Notes: generated from the letters alone by a model not told the origin. A stretch of 64,000 bases of DNA from Trebonia sp963811335 (GCA_963811335.1 CAWERB010000023.1:248001-312000); one strand, 5' to 3'; shown: positions 27,756 through 36,454, numbered from the stretch's first letter. A program made the numbers and translations.

Positions 27756-28382
27756 TTACGGGACCTGGGGCGGGAGGATGAAGAGGCCGGCGACCTTCTC
27801 GTCGTTGTCGAACGCGACCCTGGCCTTCATCTCGCCGGCCTCGTAGCGCAGCGGGATGTCGACCACGGTGTGGTCGCCGACGCGCCGGACGAACGGCTCG
27901 GCCGCGCCGAAGCCCTCGAAGGCACCGACCAGGCCGGCGACCGTCGCCATCGCGTCGCCCCGCACCTCGTCGGTGAAGGCCGCGAGGACCTCGGCGTTGA
28001 AGGACGGCCTCGCCTCGTCCATGCGGTCCTCGAGAACGTCGGTGACGATCTTGACGGCGCGCTCCGCGGCGTCGGCCATGTGCACTGTCTTATCCATGGG
28101 TTCACCCGTCCTGGGATCGATCGGCTTGCCGAACCGCTGAAAGGCGGCCTGGCGCGTGACTCCGAGCAGGTCCCCGATCTCCTGCCAGGTATGGCCGGCG
28201 TCGCGGCACTGCTGCACGGCCAGCTTGAGCACCTGCCCGGCGAGGGCGTCGGCGTCCTGGGCGCGCCGGGCCAGGTCGAGGTAGGCCGGGGCGCTCAGCG
28301 GGCTGCCGGCCGTCTCGGCCAGCGCCGAGGCATGCTCGGCGAGCATGGCGCTGAGGGCGGCGAGGGACGGGGAATCGGTCAC
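27756..28382 (-). CDS. HTH-DUF3887 autoregulator-like protein
   Basis: 208 residues. The N-terminal half is helical with an HTH TWQEIGDLLGVTRQAAFQRF near residues 62-82; the C-terminal half (AFTDEVRGDAMATVAGLVGA to VAGLFILPP) is a DUF3887-type alpha/beta domain. GTG 28382 is the first base region of transcription: a TTGACA/TATCCT promoter places the start site at the GTG, so the mRNA is leaderless. Two palindromic operators cover that promoter, pointing to self-repression with ligand sensing by DUF3887. Target genes beyond itself are unknown. Confidence 0.85.
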   Translation of the reverse strand: MTDSPSLAALSAMLAEHASALAETAGSPLSAPAYLDLARRAQDADALAGQVLKLAVQQCRDAGHTWQEIGDLLGVTRQAAFQRFGKPIDPRTGEPMDKTVHMADAAERAVKIVTDVLEDRMDEARPSFNAEVLAAFTDEVRGDAMATVAGLVGAFEGFGAAEPFVRRVGDHTVVDIPLRYEAGEMKARVAFDNDEKVAGLFILPPQVP

Positions 28383-28429
28383 GTGTAAAGGATACCTTTA
28401 CACGTACATCTGTCAAGGAAACCTTTACA
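28381..28429 (-). promoter_or_regulatory. Promoter with two TGTAAAGG palindromes
   Basis: Operator 1 (28381-28405): arms ACGTGTAAAGG and CCTTTACACGT around ATA. Operator 2 (28411-28429): TGTCAAGG and CCTTTACA around AAA. Centres are 27 bp apart. On the minus strand TTGACA (28416-28411) and TATCCT (28394-28389) form a promoter with a 16-bp spacer inside them; the predicted start site is the GTG of the gene. Confidence 0.8.
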
Positions 28430-29033
28430 AGGGCGGGCGCTTCCAGTCGGGGGACCGTCCGAGTAGCGCCACCACCTGGTCGAGGGTCGAGCCGCCTGCC
28501 CAGGCTACGACGGGGGCGAAGGCGGCGCCCGGCTCGAGGCGGTGCTCGCCGCCCGGCACGGCCCGGGCCACCCGCAGCGCCGTGTCGAGCAGGTCCGGCG
28601 GGAAGCGCGCCTCCAGGCCGAGGGCCTTGGCGACGTCCCAGGAGTGCACGACGTAATCGATGAAGTGGAAGCTGACCGCCTGCCGCGCGGGGAAGAGCGC
28701 GCCGGCCGCGAGCTCCGGCAGCGGGAACCGGCGGTCGAGAACCCCGTCGGCGGCGAAGGCGGCCAGCACGGCCTGCGCCGCCGCGCGGTACCCGGCGACG
28801 GGGTCCGCGCCCAGCCGGCGGGGACGCCAGCGCGCCGGGTCGGCGTCGCCGGCCGCGGCGGCGGCGAACCCGTAGTGCTGCGCGGCCATGTGGGAGATCA
28901 GCCCGTGCAGCGTCCAGTCCGCGCAGGGCGTCGGCCGGGCCAGGTCGGCGGGCCGCGCGCGGTCCACCAGGTCGACGCTCGCGGCCACCGCGAGCGCGTC
29001 GAGCGCGACGATGCCAGCCAAATTCGTATGCAT
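28425..29033 (-). CDS. TIGR03086-family metal-binding (DinB/maleylpyruvate isomerase-like) protein
   Basis: 202 residues. N-terminal helix bundle with TPCADWTLHGLISHMAAQHYG, the mycothiol-dependent isomerase-like motif, and SFHFIDYVVHSWDVAKALG further on; the conserved His residues form the metal site. Members are mycothiol-related enzymes or unknown. Divergently transcribed from a MarR gene with a shared operator, so probably under its control. Confidence 0.85.
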   Translation of the reverse strand: MHTNLAGIVALDALAVAASVDLVDRARPADLARPTPCADWTLHGLISHMAAQHYGFAAAAAGDADPARWRPRRLGADPVAGYRAAAQAVLAAFAADGVLDRRFPLPELAAGALFPARQAVSFHFIDYVVHSWDVAKALGLEARFPPDLLDTALRVARAVPGGEHRLEPGAAFAPVVAWAGGSTLDQVVALLGRSPDWKRPPL

Positions 29034-29038
29034 GCTCC

Positions 29039-29062
29039 GATCATAAGCTGTAGCTTATGATC
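29039..29062. promoter_or_regulatory. MarR operator
   Basis: Arms GATCATAAGCT (29039-29049) and AGCTTATGATC (29052-29062) around GT, in the 55-bp gap between divergent TIGR03086 and MarR genes. Size and symmetry fit a MarR dimer. Confidence 0.75.
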
Positions 29063-29088
29063 TGTCGACGCGTATCCTTGCGGCAGCG

Positions 29089-29577
29089 ATGGAAGATCAC
29101 CAGCGGCGCCGGGACCTGGCCGCCATGCTGCAGCCTGTGGTGCGGGCGCTCGTCGAGGCGGAGCTGCCCGTGCTGGCCAGGCACGGCATCACCATGTGGG
29201 GGTACGTGGTGCTGAACGCGCTGCGGGACGCGCCGCAGAGCACCCAGGCCGCGCTGGCGGACATGATCGGCGCGGACAAGACCCGGATCATCGCCACGCT
29301 GGACGACCTGCAGGCGGCGGGGCTGATCAGCCGCGAGCCCGACCCGGCGGACCGGCGGGCCCGGCTGCTGTCGATCACCCCGGCCGGCCGCCGCGTCCAG
29401 CGGCGGGCGCAAGACGAGATACAGCGCAACGAGGAGCGCGTGCTCGCCGAGCTGCCGCCCGCCGAGCGGACGGCGTTCCTGCGCGCCGCGGGCCGGCTAG
29501 CCGCGCTGCCCGTCGCGCGGATCCTCGCCGGGCTGCCCGCGGCGGAACGCCCGGGCGCACCAACCACGCGGGAGTAA
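29089..29577 (+). CDS. MarR-family transcriptional regulator
   Basis: 162 residues. Winged HTH: STQAALADMIGADKTRIIATLDDLQAAGLI followed by wing REPDPADRRARLLSITPAG, with dimerisation helices at both ends. Autoregulation and control of the divergent TIGR03086 gene are inferred from the palindrome at 29039. The alpha/beta hydrolase starts 41 bp downstream and may be co-transcribed. Confidence 0.92.
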   Translation: MEDHQRRRDLAAMLQPVVRALVEAELPVLARHGITMWGYVVLNALRDAPQSTQAALADMIGADKTRIIATLDDLQAAGLISREPDPADRRARLLSITPAGRRVQRRAQDEIQRNEERVLAELPPAERTAFLRAAGRLAALPVARILAGLPAAERPGAPTTRE

Positions 29578-29618
29578 ACCAGCGGGCAGGCGGAGGCGGT
29601 GCGGTCTACGCTTTCCCG

Positions 29619-30383
29619 GTGCAGCTTTCCTGTGACGAGGCCGGCCGCGGCGAGTGCGTAGTCCTGATCCACGGCCATCCCTTCGACCGGACCTTGTGGG
29701 AACCGCAGCTGGCCGCGCTGCGCGGGCGCTTCCTCGTGCTCGCTCCCGACCTGAGGGGCTTCGGCCGCAGCCCGGTCACGCCCGGCTGCGTGCTGATGCG
29801 GGAGTACGCCGCCGACATCGAGGAACTACTCGCCGCGCGCGGCATCACCCGGGCGGCGGTGGTCGGCCTGAGCATGGGCGGCCTGGTGGCCATGGAGCTC
29901 GCGGCGGCCGCGCCGCAGCGCTACTGGGCGCTCGGGCTCGTCGCCACCACCGCGCGGCCGCCCTCACCGCAGGACCGCCTCACCCGGGACGACCGGGCCG
30001 AGGCGACCGAGCGCGACGGGATGCGCGTCCTGGTCGACTACATGCAGGCCGGCCTCTACAGCCCGGCCTGCCCGCCGGCGATCCGGGCCCGGGTCGACGC
30101 CATGATGGCCGCCGCCTCGCCCGCGGGCGCCGCGGCGGCGCTGCGCGGCCGCGGCCGCAGGCCCGACTACCGGCCGCTGCTCGCCGCCCTGGACATCCCC
30201 GCGCTCGTCGTTGCCGGGACGGCCGACCCGTGGTCCGATGCCGCGGTGACGGAGGAGATCGTCGCTCACCTGCGGCGGCCAGAACTGGTCACCATCGAGG
30301 GCGCCGGCCACCTGCCCAACCTGGAAGCCGAGGCGGAGTTCAACCAGGCGCTGCTCGCCTTCCTCGGCCGGCACGCCCCGTAA
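29619..30383 (+). CDS. Alpha/beta hydrolase
   Basis: 254 residues from in-frame GTG 29619. Oxyanion segment LIHGHPFDRTLW, nucleophile elbow GLSMGG, acid in GTADPWSD and His in GAGHLPNLE complete the triad. Likely esterase or lactonase-type; regulation by the upstream MarR gene is plausible. Confidence 0.88.
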   Translation: MQLSCDEAGRGECVVLIHGHPFDRTLWEPQLAALRGRFLVLAPDLRGFGRSPVTPGCVLMREYAADIEELLAARGITRAAVVGLSMGGLVAMELAAAAPQRYWALGLVATTARPPSPQDRLTRDDRAEATERDGMRVLVDYMQAGLYSPACPPAIRARVDAMMAAASPAGAAAALRGRGRRPDYRPLLAALDIPALVVAGTADPWSDAAVTEEIVAHLRRPELVTIEGAGHLPNLEAEAEFNQALLAFLGRHAP

Positions 30384-30447
30384 GGCCGGACAATCGCGTG
30401 CCCGGTGACGGCAGCGGCCGGACGCCGCAAAGCCCCACAATGTATGC

Positions 30448-32487
30448 GTGATCCCCGCAGAGCTGACCGAGACCGAGCAACTGCTGTGCGAGGCGTTTCC
30501 CCGCGGCGCGTGGGTGGACCTCGGCGGTGCGTCAGCCGACGGCGCGCCCGCGGTCGTCCGGGCGGAGGTCATCGCGGCCCTGCTGCTCGGCGCCGTCCCG
30601 GCCGCCCACGGCGGCGCGGCCGGGGTACGGCTGCGCGGCGCGGCCGTCACGGGACCGCTGCGGCTGATGGGCGGGACCGCCGCCTGGCCGCTGGTGTGCG
30701 AGGACTGCCTGTTCGACGCGGACGTGGACCTGGTGGACAGCTCGGTGCGCACGGTCGCCATCACCGGCAGCGACCTGCCCGCCTTCGACGGCACCCGGCT
30801 GCGGCTCGACGGCCTCCTCGACCTGGCCGGATCGCGGGTGGCTGGGTGCGTCCGGCTGGAGCACGCCAAGGTGAGCGGCCAGCTGAGCATGCGCGGGTCC
30901 GTCGCGGGCCCCGCACCGGCCGCCGCGCCCGCGGGCGCCGGCGCGGAGGCCGTCGCGGCGGCCGGGCTGTCCGTCGACGGCGACGTCGACTGCGAGGGAC
31001 TGGAGGCGCGCGGCCGGGTTTCCCTTGAGGGCGCCACGGTCACCGGCACCCTCAAGCTGAGGCAGGCTCGCATCGCCTCCCCGGGCGAACGGGCGCTGGT
31101 GCTCAGCTACGCCACGATCGGCGGGAAGCTCGACTGCCGCGGCCTGGCCGTCGACGGGGAGACCCGCGCCATCAACTGCCAGGTCACCGGGCAGCTAAGC
31201 ATGACCGCCGCGCGCCTGAGCAACCCGGGCGGCGTGGCGTTGTTCGCCGGCGGGCTGCAGGTCGGCGGCGGCGCGTTCTTCAGCGTCGGCTTCGCCGCCC
31301 GGGGGGCGCTCCGGCTGATCGGGGCGCGCTTCGGCGCCAACCTGACGATCGAGGGCGGCACATTCGACCACCCAGGCGGCGTGGCGGTGAACCTGGACCG
31401 CGCGGTGACCGGCTCGGTGTCCGGCGACGACCTGACCTGCCGCGGCCAGTTCTCCATGATCGGCGCGCGGGTCGGCGGCGACCTGAACCTGGCGCGCGCC
31501 GTCCTGGACGCCGGCCCGGGCAGCCGCGCGCTTGACGCGGAGCGGGCGCAGGTCGACGGCATCTTGGTGCTGAAGGAGGCGAAGGCGGTCGGCGAGGTGA
31601 ACCTGCGCAGCGTCCGGGTGGGGGAGCGGCTGCTGCTGCAGCGGGCCGAGCTGCGCAACCCCTCGCACACCGCGTTCCGTATGTCCCGGGCGCAGGTGAC
31701 CTCCGACATGTTCTGCGACGGGCTGACCGTGGCCGGCCGGCTGCGGCTCGGCGGGACGGTTGTCGGCGGGTCGTTCACCCTGCAGCAGGTGGTCCTCGCC
31801 AACCCGGGCGGCGTCGTGCTTGACGGCAAGGGCCTGCAGGCCTGGGAGCTGGTGCTGTGGCCTGCCGCGCCGGTCGAGGGCGAGGTGGACCTGCGGAACG
31901 CGGTGCTCGGGTCGCTGCGCGACGACCCGGCGACCTGGCCGGCCCAGCTGCGCCTTGACGGCCTGACGTACCAGGCACTTGAGCCGCTGCTGCCCGCCGG
32001 GCAGCGCCTGCGCTGGCTCGCCGGCGACCCGGACGGCTGCCCGCCGCAGCCGTATGAGCAACTGGCCGCCTACTACACAGCCCTCGGCCAGCCCGCCCGC
32101 GGACGCGCCGTGCTGTATGAGAGGGAGCGGGTGCAGCGCCGGAGCAGGAACCTGGCCCCCAGGATCTGGGGCATGGTCCAGGACGTCACCGTCGGCTACG
32201 GGTACCGGCCGCGCCGTGCGCTCGCCTGGCTCGGCCTCCTGCTGGCGACCGGGAGCGTGCTGTTCTCCGTCGTGCCGCCGCCCCCGCTGCAGGCCGGGGC
32301 CGCCCCGCACTTCAACGGGATCATCTACACCCTTGACCTGCTGCTGCCGGTGGTGAACCTCGGCCAGAAGTACGCGTTCAACCCCAGCGGCGCCGAGCAG
32401 TGGCTGTCGTACTTCTTCATCGCCGCCGGGTGGACCCTGGCCACCACGGTCGCCGCGGGTGCCGCGCGGGTCCTGCAGCGCGGCTAG
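30448..32487 (+). CDS. Large beta-helix membrane-anchored protein ('membrane-associated oxidoreductase' type)
   Basis: 679 residues. From about residue 50 to 500 it is built of short repeats of the type LRLxGAxVxGxLxLxxA, predicting a right-handed beta-helix like pentapeptide/bactofilin-type solenoids. Near 590-680 come membrane helices (LAWLGLLLATGSVLFSVVPP and WLSYFFIAAGWTLATTV). No cofactor motif supports the common database name 'oxidoreductase'. Its 3' end overlaps the convergent TetR gene by four bases. Confidence 0.75.
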   Translation: MIPAELTETEQLLCEAFPRGAWVDLGGASADGAPAVVRAEVIAALLLGAVPAAHGGAAGVRLRGAAVTGPLRLMGGTAAWPLVCEDCLFDADVDLVDSSVRTVAITGSDLPAFDGTRLRLDGLLDLAGSRVAGCVRLEHAKVSGQLSMRGSVAGPAPAAAPAGAGAEAVAAAGLSVDGDVDCEGLEARGRVSLEGATVTGTLKLRQARIASPGERALVLSYATIGGKLDCRGLAVDGETRAINCQVTGQLSMTAARLSNPGGVALFAGGLQVGGGAFFSVGFAARGALRLIGARFGANLTIEGGTFDHPGGVAVNLDRAVTGSVSGDDLTCRGQFSMIGARVGGDLNLARAVLDAGPGSRALDAERAQVDGILVLKEAKAVGEVNLRSVRVGERLLLQRAELRNPSHTAFRMSRAQVTSDMFCDGLTVAGRLRLGGTVVGGSFTLQQVVLANPGGVVLDGKGLQAWELVLWPAAPVEGEVDLRNAVLGSLRDDPATWPAQLRLDGLTYQALEPLLPAGQRLRWLAGDPDGCPPQPYEQLAAYYTALGQPARGRAVLYERERVQRRSRNLAPRIWGMVQDVTVGYGYRPRRALAWLGLLLATGSVLFSVVPPPPLQAGAAPHFNGIIYTLDLLLPVVNLGQKYAFNPSGAEQWLSYFFIAAGWTLATTVAAGAARVLQRG

Positions 32488-33053
32488 CCGGCCGGGCGGG
32501 CGGTCAGCGAAAGCACGCAAGGCCGCAGCAGGGCGACGACGTCCGCCGGGTCGGCGGTGGCGAGCTCGCCTGACTTGATGAGGTGCCGGGAGACCGTGAT
32601 GCCCAGCGTGATGGCGGTGATGACCGCGGCCCGCAGGCCGGCGTCGTCGGCGGGGATGGCCGCGGCGATCTGCGCCTGGTAGCGGGCGATGCCGTCGCTG
32701 GCGGCGGTGGCGGCCTCGGGGTTGGTCAGCATCGAGCGCAGCAGGGCCAGCGAGGCGGCCGGCTCGCTCTCCAGCCGGCTGGCGACCCCGTCCAGGATCT
32801 GCTCGGCGGCCTCGGCCGGCGTCCCGCTGACCTCGGGAACGGGCGCGGCGTCGATCACCCGCCGGTAGAGCTCCTGCTTGGTACCGAAGTAGTGCATGAC
32901 GAGGCCCGCGTCCACGCCCGCGGCCGCGGCCACGGCCCGGATCGTGGTCCGGTCGTACCCGGCGCTAAAGAACGCCTGGGTCGCGGCGTCGAGGATGCGC
33001 GCTTCGGTTTGGCGGCGCTGCTCGGCGCGCGAACCCGGGCGGGGAGTGGTCAT
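32484..33053 (-). CDS. TetR-family transcriptional regulator
   Basis: 189 residues from ATG 33053. N-terminal HTH: RILDAATQAFFSAGYDRTTI, then RAVAAAAGVDAGLVMHYFGTKQELY. The C-terminal ligand domain is all helical. The TnpB element at 33.1-34.4 kb separates it from the SnoaL-like gene, whose upstream region holds nested palindromes; before insertion these genes were probably a divergent regulator-target pair. Confidence 0.92.
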   Translation of the reverse strand: MTTPRPGSRAEQRRQTEARILDAATQAFFSAGYDRTTIRAVAAAAGVDAGLVMHYFGTKQELYRRVIDAAPVPEVSGTPAEAAEQILDGVASRLESEPAASLALLRSMLTNPEAATAASDGIARYQAQIAAAIPADDAGLRAAVITAITLGITVSRHLIKSGELATADPADVVALLRPCVLSLTARPAG

Positions 33054-33160
33054 GGAAGTTGCGGCGTGTAGACCCTGGCCTCCAGATCGAGAAGGAACCG
33101 CCGCTCCCTCCTCTCGCGTGTCGGCTGATCCATGATGGTTCCTTTCTGTAGCATTCAAAT

Positions 33161-34372
33161 ATGCGTACGGCCTTCAAATGCCGGGCTTATCCTGACCCCG
33201 AACAGGTGAGCGTGCTGAATCGCACGTTCGGTTGCATCCGTGTGGTCTGGAACCGCACCCTGGCCTGGCGCCATGCCCGCTACCGTGACGAGCGGGCCAG
33301 CACGAGTTACGGCCAGGCCAGCGTCTACCTGACCAGCATGAAGGCCACGGAGGAACTCACCTGGCTCAATGAGGTGTCCAGCGTCCCGCTCCAGCAGGCG
33401 CTCCGCCACCAGCAGGCCGCGTTCACCGGCTTCTTCGCCGGGCGCGCCCGCTACCCCCGCTACAAGTCCCGCGGCGGGCGGCAGTCCGCCGAGTACACCC
33501 GGTCGGGGTTCCGGTACCGCGCAGGGCGGCTGCTCCTCGCAAAGACGAGCACGCCGCTGGCCTTCGTCTGGTCCTGGCCCGACGTCGACCCCGCGTCGCT
33601 CGACCCGACCACGGTGACGGTCTCCCGCGACCCGTGCGGGCGCTGGTACGTCTCCTTCGCCGTGGACGTGCCTGAACCCGCGCCGCTTCCCGCCGCCGGC
33701 GCCATGGTCGGCGTGGACCTGGGCATCAAGGACTTCGCCGTCACCAGCGGCGGGGAGAAGATCCGAAACCCGCGCAGCCTGGCCCGGCGGGAACGCAGCC
33801 TGGCCCGCTACCAGCGGCGCCTGGCCCGCTGCCAGAAAGGTTCCGCCAACCGGGCCAAGGCTAAGGCCAAGGTCGCCCGTGCTCATCGCAAGGTTCGCGC
33901 CTCCCGGGCCGACTTCCTGCACCGCACCTCGGCCCGGCTGGTCCGCGAGCACGACGTGATCGTGATCGAGGACCTGAGCGTGAAAAACATGGTTCGTAAC
34001 CGGTCGCTCGCCAAGGCTATATCGGACTGCGGCTGGGGGGAGTTCCGCCGCCAGCTTCAGTACAAGGCGGCCCGCGCTGGGCGGAACCTGATCGTAATCG
34101 ACAGGTTCTACCCGAGCAGCAAGACCTGCTCTGCCTGCGGGCACCTGCTCGCGGACCTTCCGCTGAGCACCCGGGCGTGGCAGTGCCCGTCCTGCGGCAC
34201 CCGGCACGACCGGGACATCAACGCCGCCAAGAACATCCTGGCGGCAGGTCTTGCCGTTACTGCCTGCGGAGCTGATGTCAGACACCCCGGGACCTCCCGC
34301 GTGCGATCGGCAGTGAAACAGGAACCCCGGCCCGCGAGGGCCGGAATCCCCGTCCCTCGGGGCGGGGAGTAG
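33161..34372 (+). CDS. tnpB: TnpB RNA-guided nuclease, intact
   Basis: 403 residues, full length for the family. N-terminal wedge/REC part (MRTAFKCRAYPDPEQ, RVVWNRTLAWR), then RuvC-I VGVDLGIKD (Asp186), coiled insertion, RuvC-II VIVIEDLSVKNM (Glu270), zinc finger CSACG/CPSCG (Cys323, 326, 342, 345) and RuvC-III DRDINAAKNIL (Asp352). All catalytic residues are kept, so it may be active. No TnpA is linked. Its stop codon overlaps the right end of the element. Confidence 0.93.
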   Translation: MRTAFKCRAYPDPEQVSVLNRTFGCIRVVWNRTLAWRHARYRDERASTSYGQASVYLTSMKATEELTWLNEVSSVPLQQALRHQQAAFTGFFAGRARYPRYKSRGGRQSAEYTRSGFRYRAGRLLLAKTSTPLAFVWSWPDVDPASLDPTTVTVSRDPCGRWYVSFAVDVPEPAPLPAAGAMVGVDLGIKDFAVTSGGEKIRNPRSLARRERSLARYQRRLARCQKGSANRAKAKAKVARAHRKVRASRADFLHRTSARLVREHDVIVIEDLSVKNMVRNRSLAKAISDCGWGEFRRQLQYKAARAGRNLIVIDRFYPSSKTCSACGHLLADLPLSTRAWQCPSCGTRHDRDINAAKNILAAGLAVTACGADVRHPGTSRVRSAVKQEPRPARAGIPVPRGGE

Positions 34373-34376
34373 TCAA
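34230..34376 (+). ncRNA. Predicted omega-RNA scaffold of TnpB
   Basis: In IS605-type elements the guide RNA scaffold overlaps the 3' part of tnpB and ends at the right end. Here two strong hairpins close the element: CCGGCCC/GGGCCGG with a GCGA tetraloop (34327-34344) and CCCCG/CGGGG (34348-34362), then GAGTAGTCAA ending near 34376. The guide would be the ~16-20 nt that follow, beginning TCTACGGGCG. The 5' limit is a guess. Confidence 0.55.
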
Positions 34377-34400
34377 TCTACGGGCGTTGACCGGGACGCG

Positions 34401-34443
34401 AGTTGATTCTACAATCGTTCAATGAACAGATGTTGAATCAACT
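34401..34443. promoter_or_regulatory. Nested palindromes before the SnoaL-like gene
   Basis: Outer arms AGTTGATTC (34401-34409) and GAATCAACT (34435-34443); inner GTTC/GAAC (34418-34428). AT-rich promoter-like DNA 23 bp upstream of the ATG, typical of TetR operators. Confidence 0.6.
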
Positions 34444-34465
34444 GCCTGAGTGAAGGGACCGCCCC

Positions 34466-34894
34466 ATGTCCTGCGCCGCGCCCGCCGATGTGCTGAACCG
34501 CCGCCGCCAGCTGACGCTGGCCGGCGATGCCGACGGCTTGGCCGACCTGTTCGCGCCCGACGCCGTGATGGAGTTCTGCTTCCACGGGCCGCCGGGGGGC
34601 GCGCCGACGCGCCTGGAGGGGCGGGAAGCGATCCGCGAGTACTCGCGGCAGTTCACCGACTCGCCGCTGCGGGTGGACGACTACGAGGTGACCGAGCTGC
34701 ACCAGGCCCAGGACCCGGCGGTGGTGATCGCGGAGATGCGCACGACGGCGACCCTGACCACGACCGGCCGGTCGCTCACGGCGACGTCTATCCAGGTGCT
34801 GCGGATCAGGGACGGCCAGATCGTGCACTTCCGCGACTTCGCCGACCCCCGGATCTTTGAAGCCCTGGCCGCGGAATTGTCCCTGGGAGGCTGA
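34466..34894 (+). CDS. SnoaL-like / NTF2-fold protein
   Basis: 142 residues. Cone-shaped NTF2 fold: VLNRRRQLTLAGDADGLADLFAPDAVMEF, GREAIREYSRQF, and QVLRIRDGQIVHFRDFADP at the end. Such proteins are polyketide-type cyclases, dehydratase relatives or ligand binders; no catalytic assignment is possible. Probably controlled by the TetR protein at 32484. Confidence 0.85.
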   Translation: MSCAAPADVLNRRRQLTLAGDADGLADLFAPDAVMEFCFHGPPGGAPTRLEGREAIREYSRQFTDSPLRVDDYEVTELHQAQDPAVVIAEMRTTATLTTTGRSLTATSIQVLRIRDGQIVHFRDFADPRIFEALAAELSLGG

Positions 34895-35061
34895 CGGCGC
34901 ACCCCGGGCAGGCGCGGGCGCGCACCGGCTAGCGTTGCCGGCGTGCCCCGCCTGACGCCAGCCTGCGCACCGCCCGGGGACCTTCGGCGCGGGCCGCTTT
35001 GCGCCGCCTCACCGCGATGGAATGAGGCGCCTGACCGCAGCGGAATGCCCGGCTGCCCGGG

Positions 35062-35871
35062 TCATGCGGCCGGGATGCCGGCCAGCTCGCCGGCCGCGGG
35101 CACGCGAGTGACGCGGCGCCCGGCCTGGCGGGCCAGCTCGGCGAACCGGGCCGAGTTGATCACCGCCGCGCCGCCCGGGTCGTTGTTGAAGTACACGTAC
35201 ACGTCGGCCTCGTCCGGCCAGGTCGCGGCCAGCCGCGCTACCCAGGTCCGCAGCGCCTGCGGACCGTACCGGGGCCGCGGCCGGGAGGTCCCCTCGTGGA
35301 GCCGCAGGTAGCCCCAGGTCGCGGTGCGCCACAGCGGCGTGACCGGGCGGCCGCGCCGGTCGGCCAGGCACAGCGCCGCGTCGTGCGCTTCAAGCACCTG
35401 CCTGGTCTCCTGGGTCCACCAGGTGTCGTGCCGCGGTTCCACCGCGAGCCGCAGCCCCCGCACGCCCAGGTCGGCCGCCGCCGCCGTGAAGGCGGACAGG
35501 CACGCGTCCAGGGTGCCCGGGTCGGCCCGCAGCGTGGGCGGCAGCTGCAGCAGGACCGGCCCGAGCTTAGGGCCGAGGCCCGCCGCCGCGGTGAGCAGCC
35601 GGGCCGCGGGCTCGGCGGGGTCGCGCAGCCGGCGCACGTGGGTGAGGTACCGGCTGGCCTTGACCGCCATGACGAAGTCATCCGGGGTCCGGGCCCGCCA
35701 GCTTTCGAACGTCTCCCGCGGCGGCAGCCGGTAGAAGCTGTTGTTGTTCTCCACCGTCAGGTAGCGCGTGGCGTAGTGCTCCAGCCACCGGCGGGCGGGC
35801 ACTTCCCGCGGGTAGAGCCCGCCCCGCCAGTCGCGGTACTGCCAGCCGGACGTCCCGATCAGCATCGGCAT
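35062..35871 (-). CDS. DUF72 (YecE-like) protein
   Basis: 269 residues from the ATG at 35871 (MPMLIGTSGWQYRDW). Conserved DUF72 features: GTSGWQY, VENNNSFYRLPP, FVMAVKASRYLTH, LLQLPP, VEPRHDTWW and YVYFNND. TIM-barrel family of unknown activity. The preceding VOC frame overlaps its 5' end in another frame. Confidence 0.92.
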   Translation of the reverse strand: MPMLIGTSGWQYRDWRGGLYPREVPARRWLEHYATRYLTVENNNSFYRLPPRETFESWRARTPDDFVMAVKASRYLTHVRRLRDPAEPAARLLTAAAGLGPKLGPVLLQLPPTLRADPGTLDACLSAFTAAAADLGVRGLRLAVEPRHDTWWTQETRQVLEAHDAALCLADRRGRPVTPLWRTATWGYLRLHEGTSRPRPRYGPQALRTWVARLAATWPDEADVYVYFNNDPGGAAVINSARFAELARQAGRRVTRVPAAGELAGIPAA

Positions 35872-36454
35872 GGCCGTTACCCTGCCCGCCTGCCGCCGGT
35901 CCACGCGCGCACGCGGGCGGGGAACGGCGGCCGCCGGGAAAGCGGCTTCCGTTCTGTATCGCCGGACCTCGCCAGGTGGCGGCGGGCGGCGGCGCGGGGC
36001 CGCCGCCGCTGACCTGGCCCACCCCCCGGCCCGGCCGGAACCTAGCCGCGCGCCGCGAGCGGCTGGTCAGCCGCAGGTGGTTGCCGCTGGGGTCGCGGAC
36101 GGCGGCGTCACGGACGCCGTAGGGCTGGTCGACGGGCTCCTGGAGGATCTCCGCGCCGGCGGCGCGCAGCGACTCGAAGGTCTTGTCCAGGTCATCGACC
36201 TGGATGAAGACCGCCAGGTCGCCCTTGGCGACGATCTCGCGCATGGGCACGCGGTCGGCGGGCGCGATGTGATGGTCCACGGCGGCAAGCAGCAGCTCGT
36301 GGGCATCACCGGGGGCCGCGACGGTGAGCCAGCGCATCTCCGGGCCCATCGGGACGTCCTGGCGGACCTCGAAGCCGAGCCGCCGGGTGTAGAAGGCGAG
36401 CGCCTCGTCCAGGTCGGTGCAGTACACGGGCGTGTGCGTGATGGAAAGCGTCAT
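35678..36454 (-). CDS. VOC (glyoxalase/bleomycin-resistance) protein with run-on C-terminus
   Basis: ATG 36454 overlaps the TGA of the AraC gene (ATGA). Residues 1-135 are a complete VOC domain (HTPVYCTDLDEALAFYTRRL, LLLAAVDHH, VRDPSGNHLRL). After about residue 137 the frame remains open for 120 more residues across the DUF72 gene start, without domain character; a TAG one frame away (36042-36044) would end it normally. A one-base indel near 36050 is likely. AraC-VOC pairing is common in actinobacteria. Confidence 0.8.
   Translation of the reverse strand: MTLSITHTPVYCTDLDEALAFYTRRLGFEVRQDVPMGPEMRWLTVAAPGDAHELLLAAVDHHIAPADRVPMREIVAKGDLAVFIQVDDLDKTFESLRAAGAEILQEPVDQPYGVRDAAVRDPSGNHLRLTSRSRRAARFRPGRGVGQVSGGGPAPPPAATWRGPAIQNGSRFPGGRRSPPACARGPAAGGQGNGHADADRDVRLAVPRLAGRALPAGSARPPVAGALRHALPDGGEQQQLLPAAAAGDVRKLAGPDPG

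Larger units (their letters stand above)
33130..34376 (+). mobile_element. IS200/IS605-family TnpB-only element
   Basis: Contains intact tnpB and the omega-RNA-like right end, inserted between TetR and SnoaL-like genes. The left boundary (about 33130-33160) is approximate. The same right-end motif terminates the truncated element at 10.5 kb, so both belong to one IS group. Confidence 0.65.
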
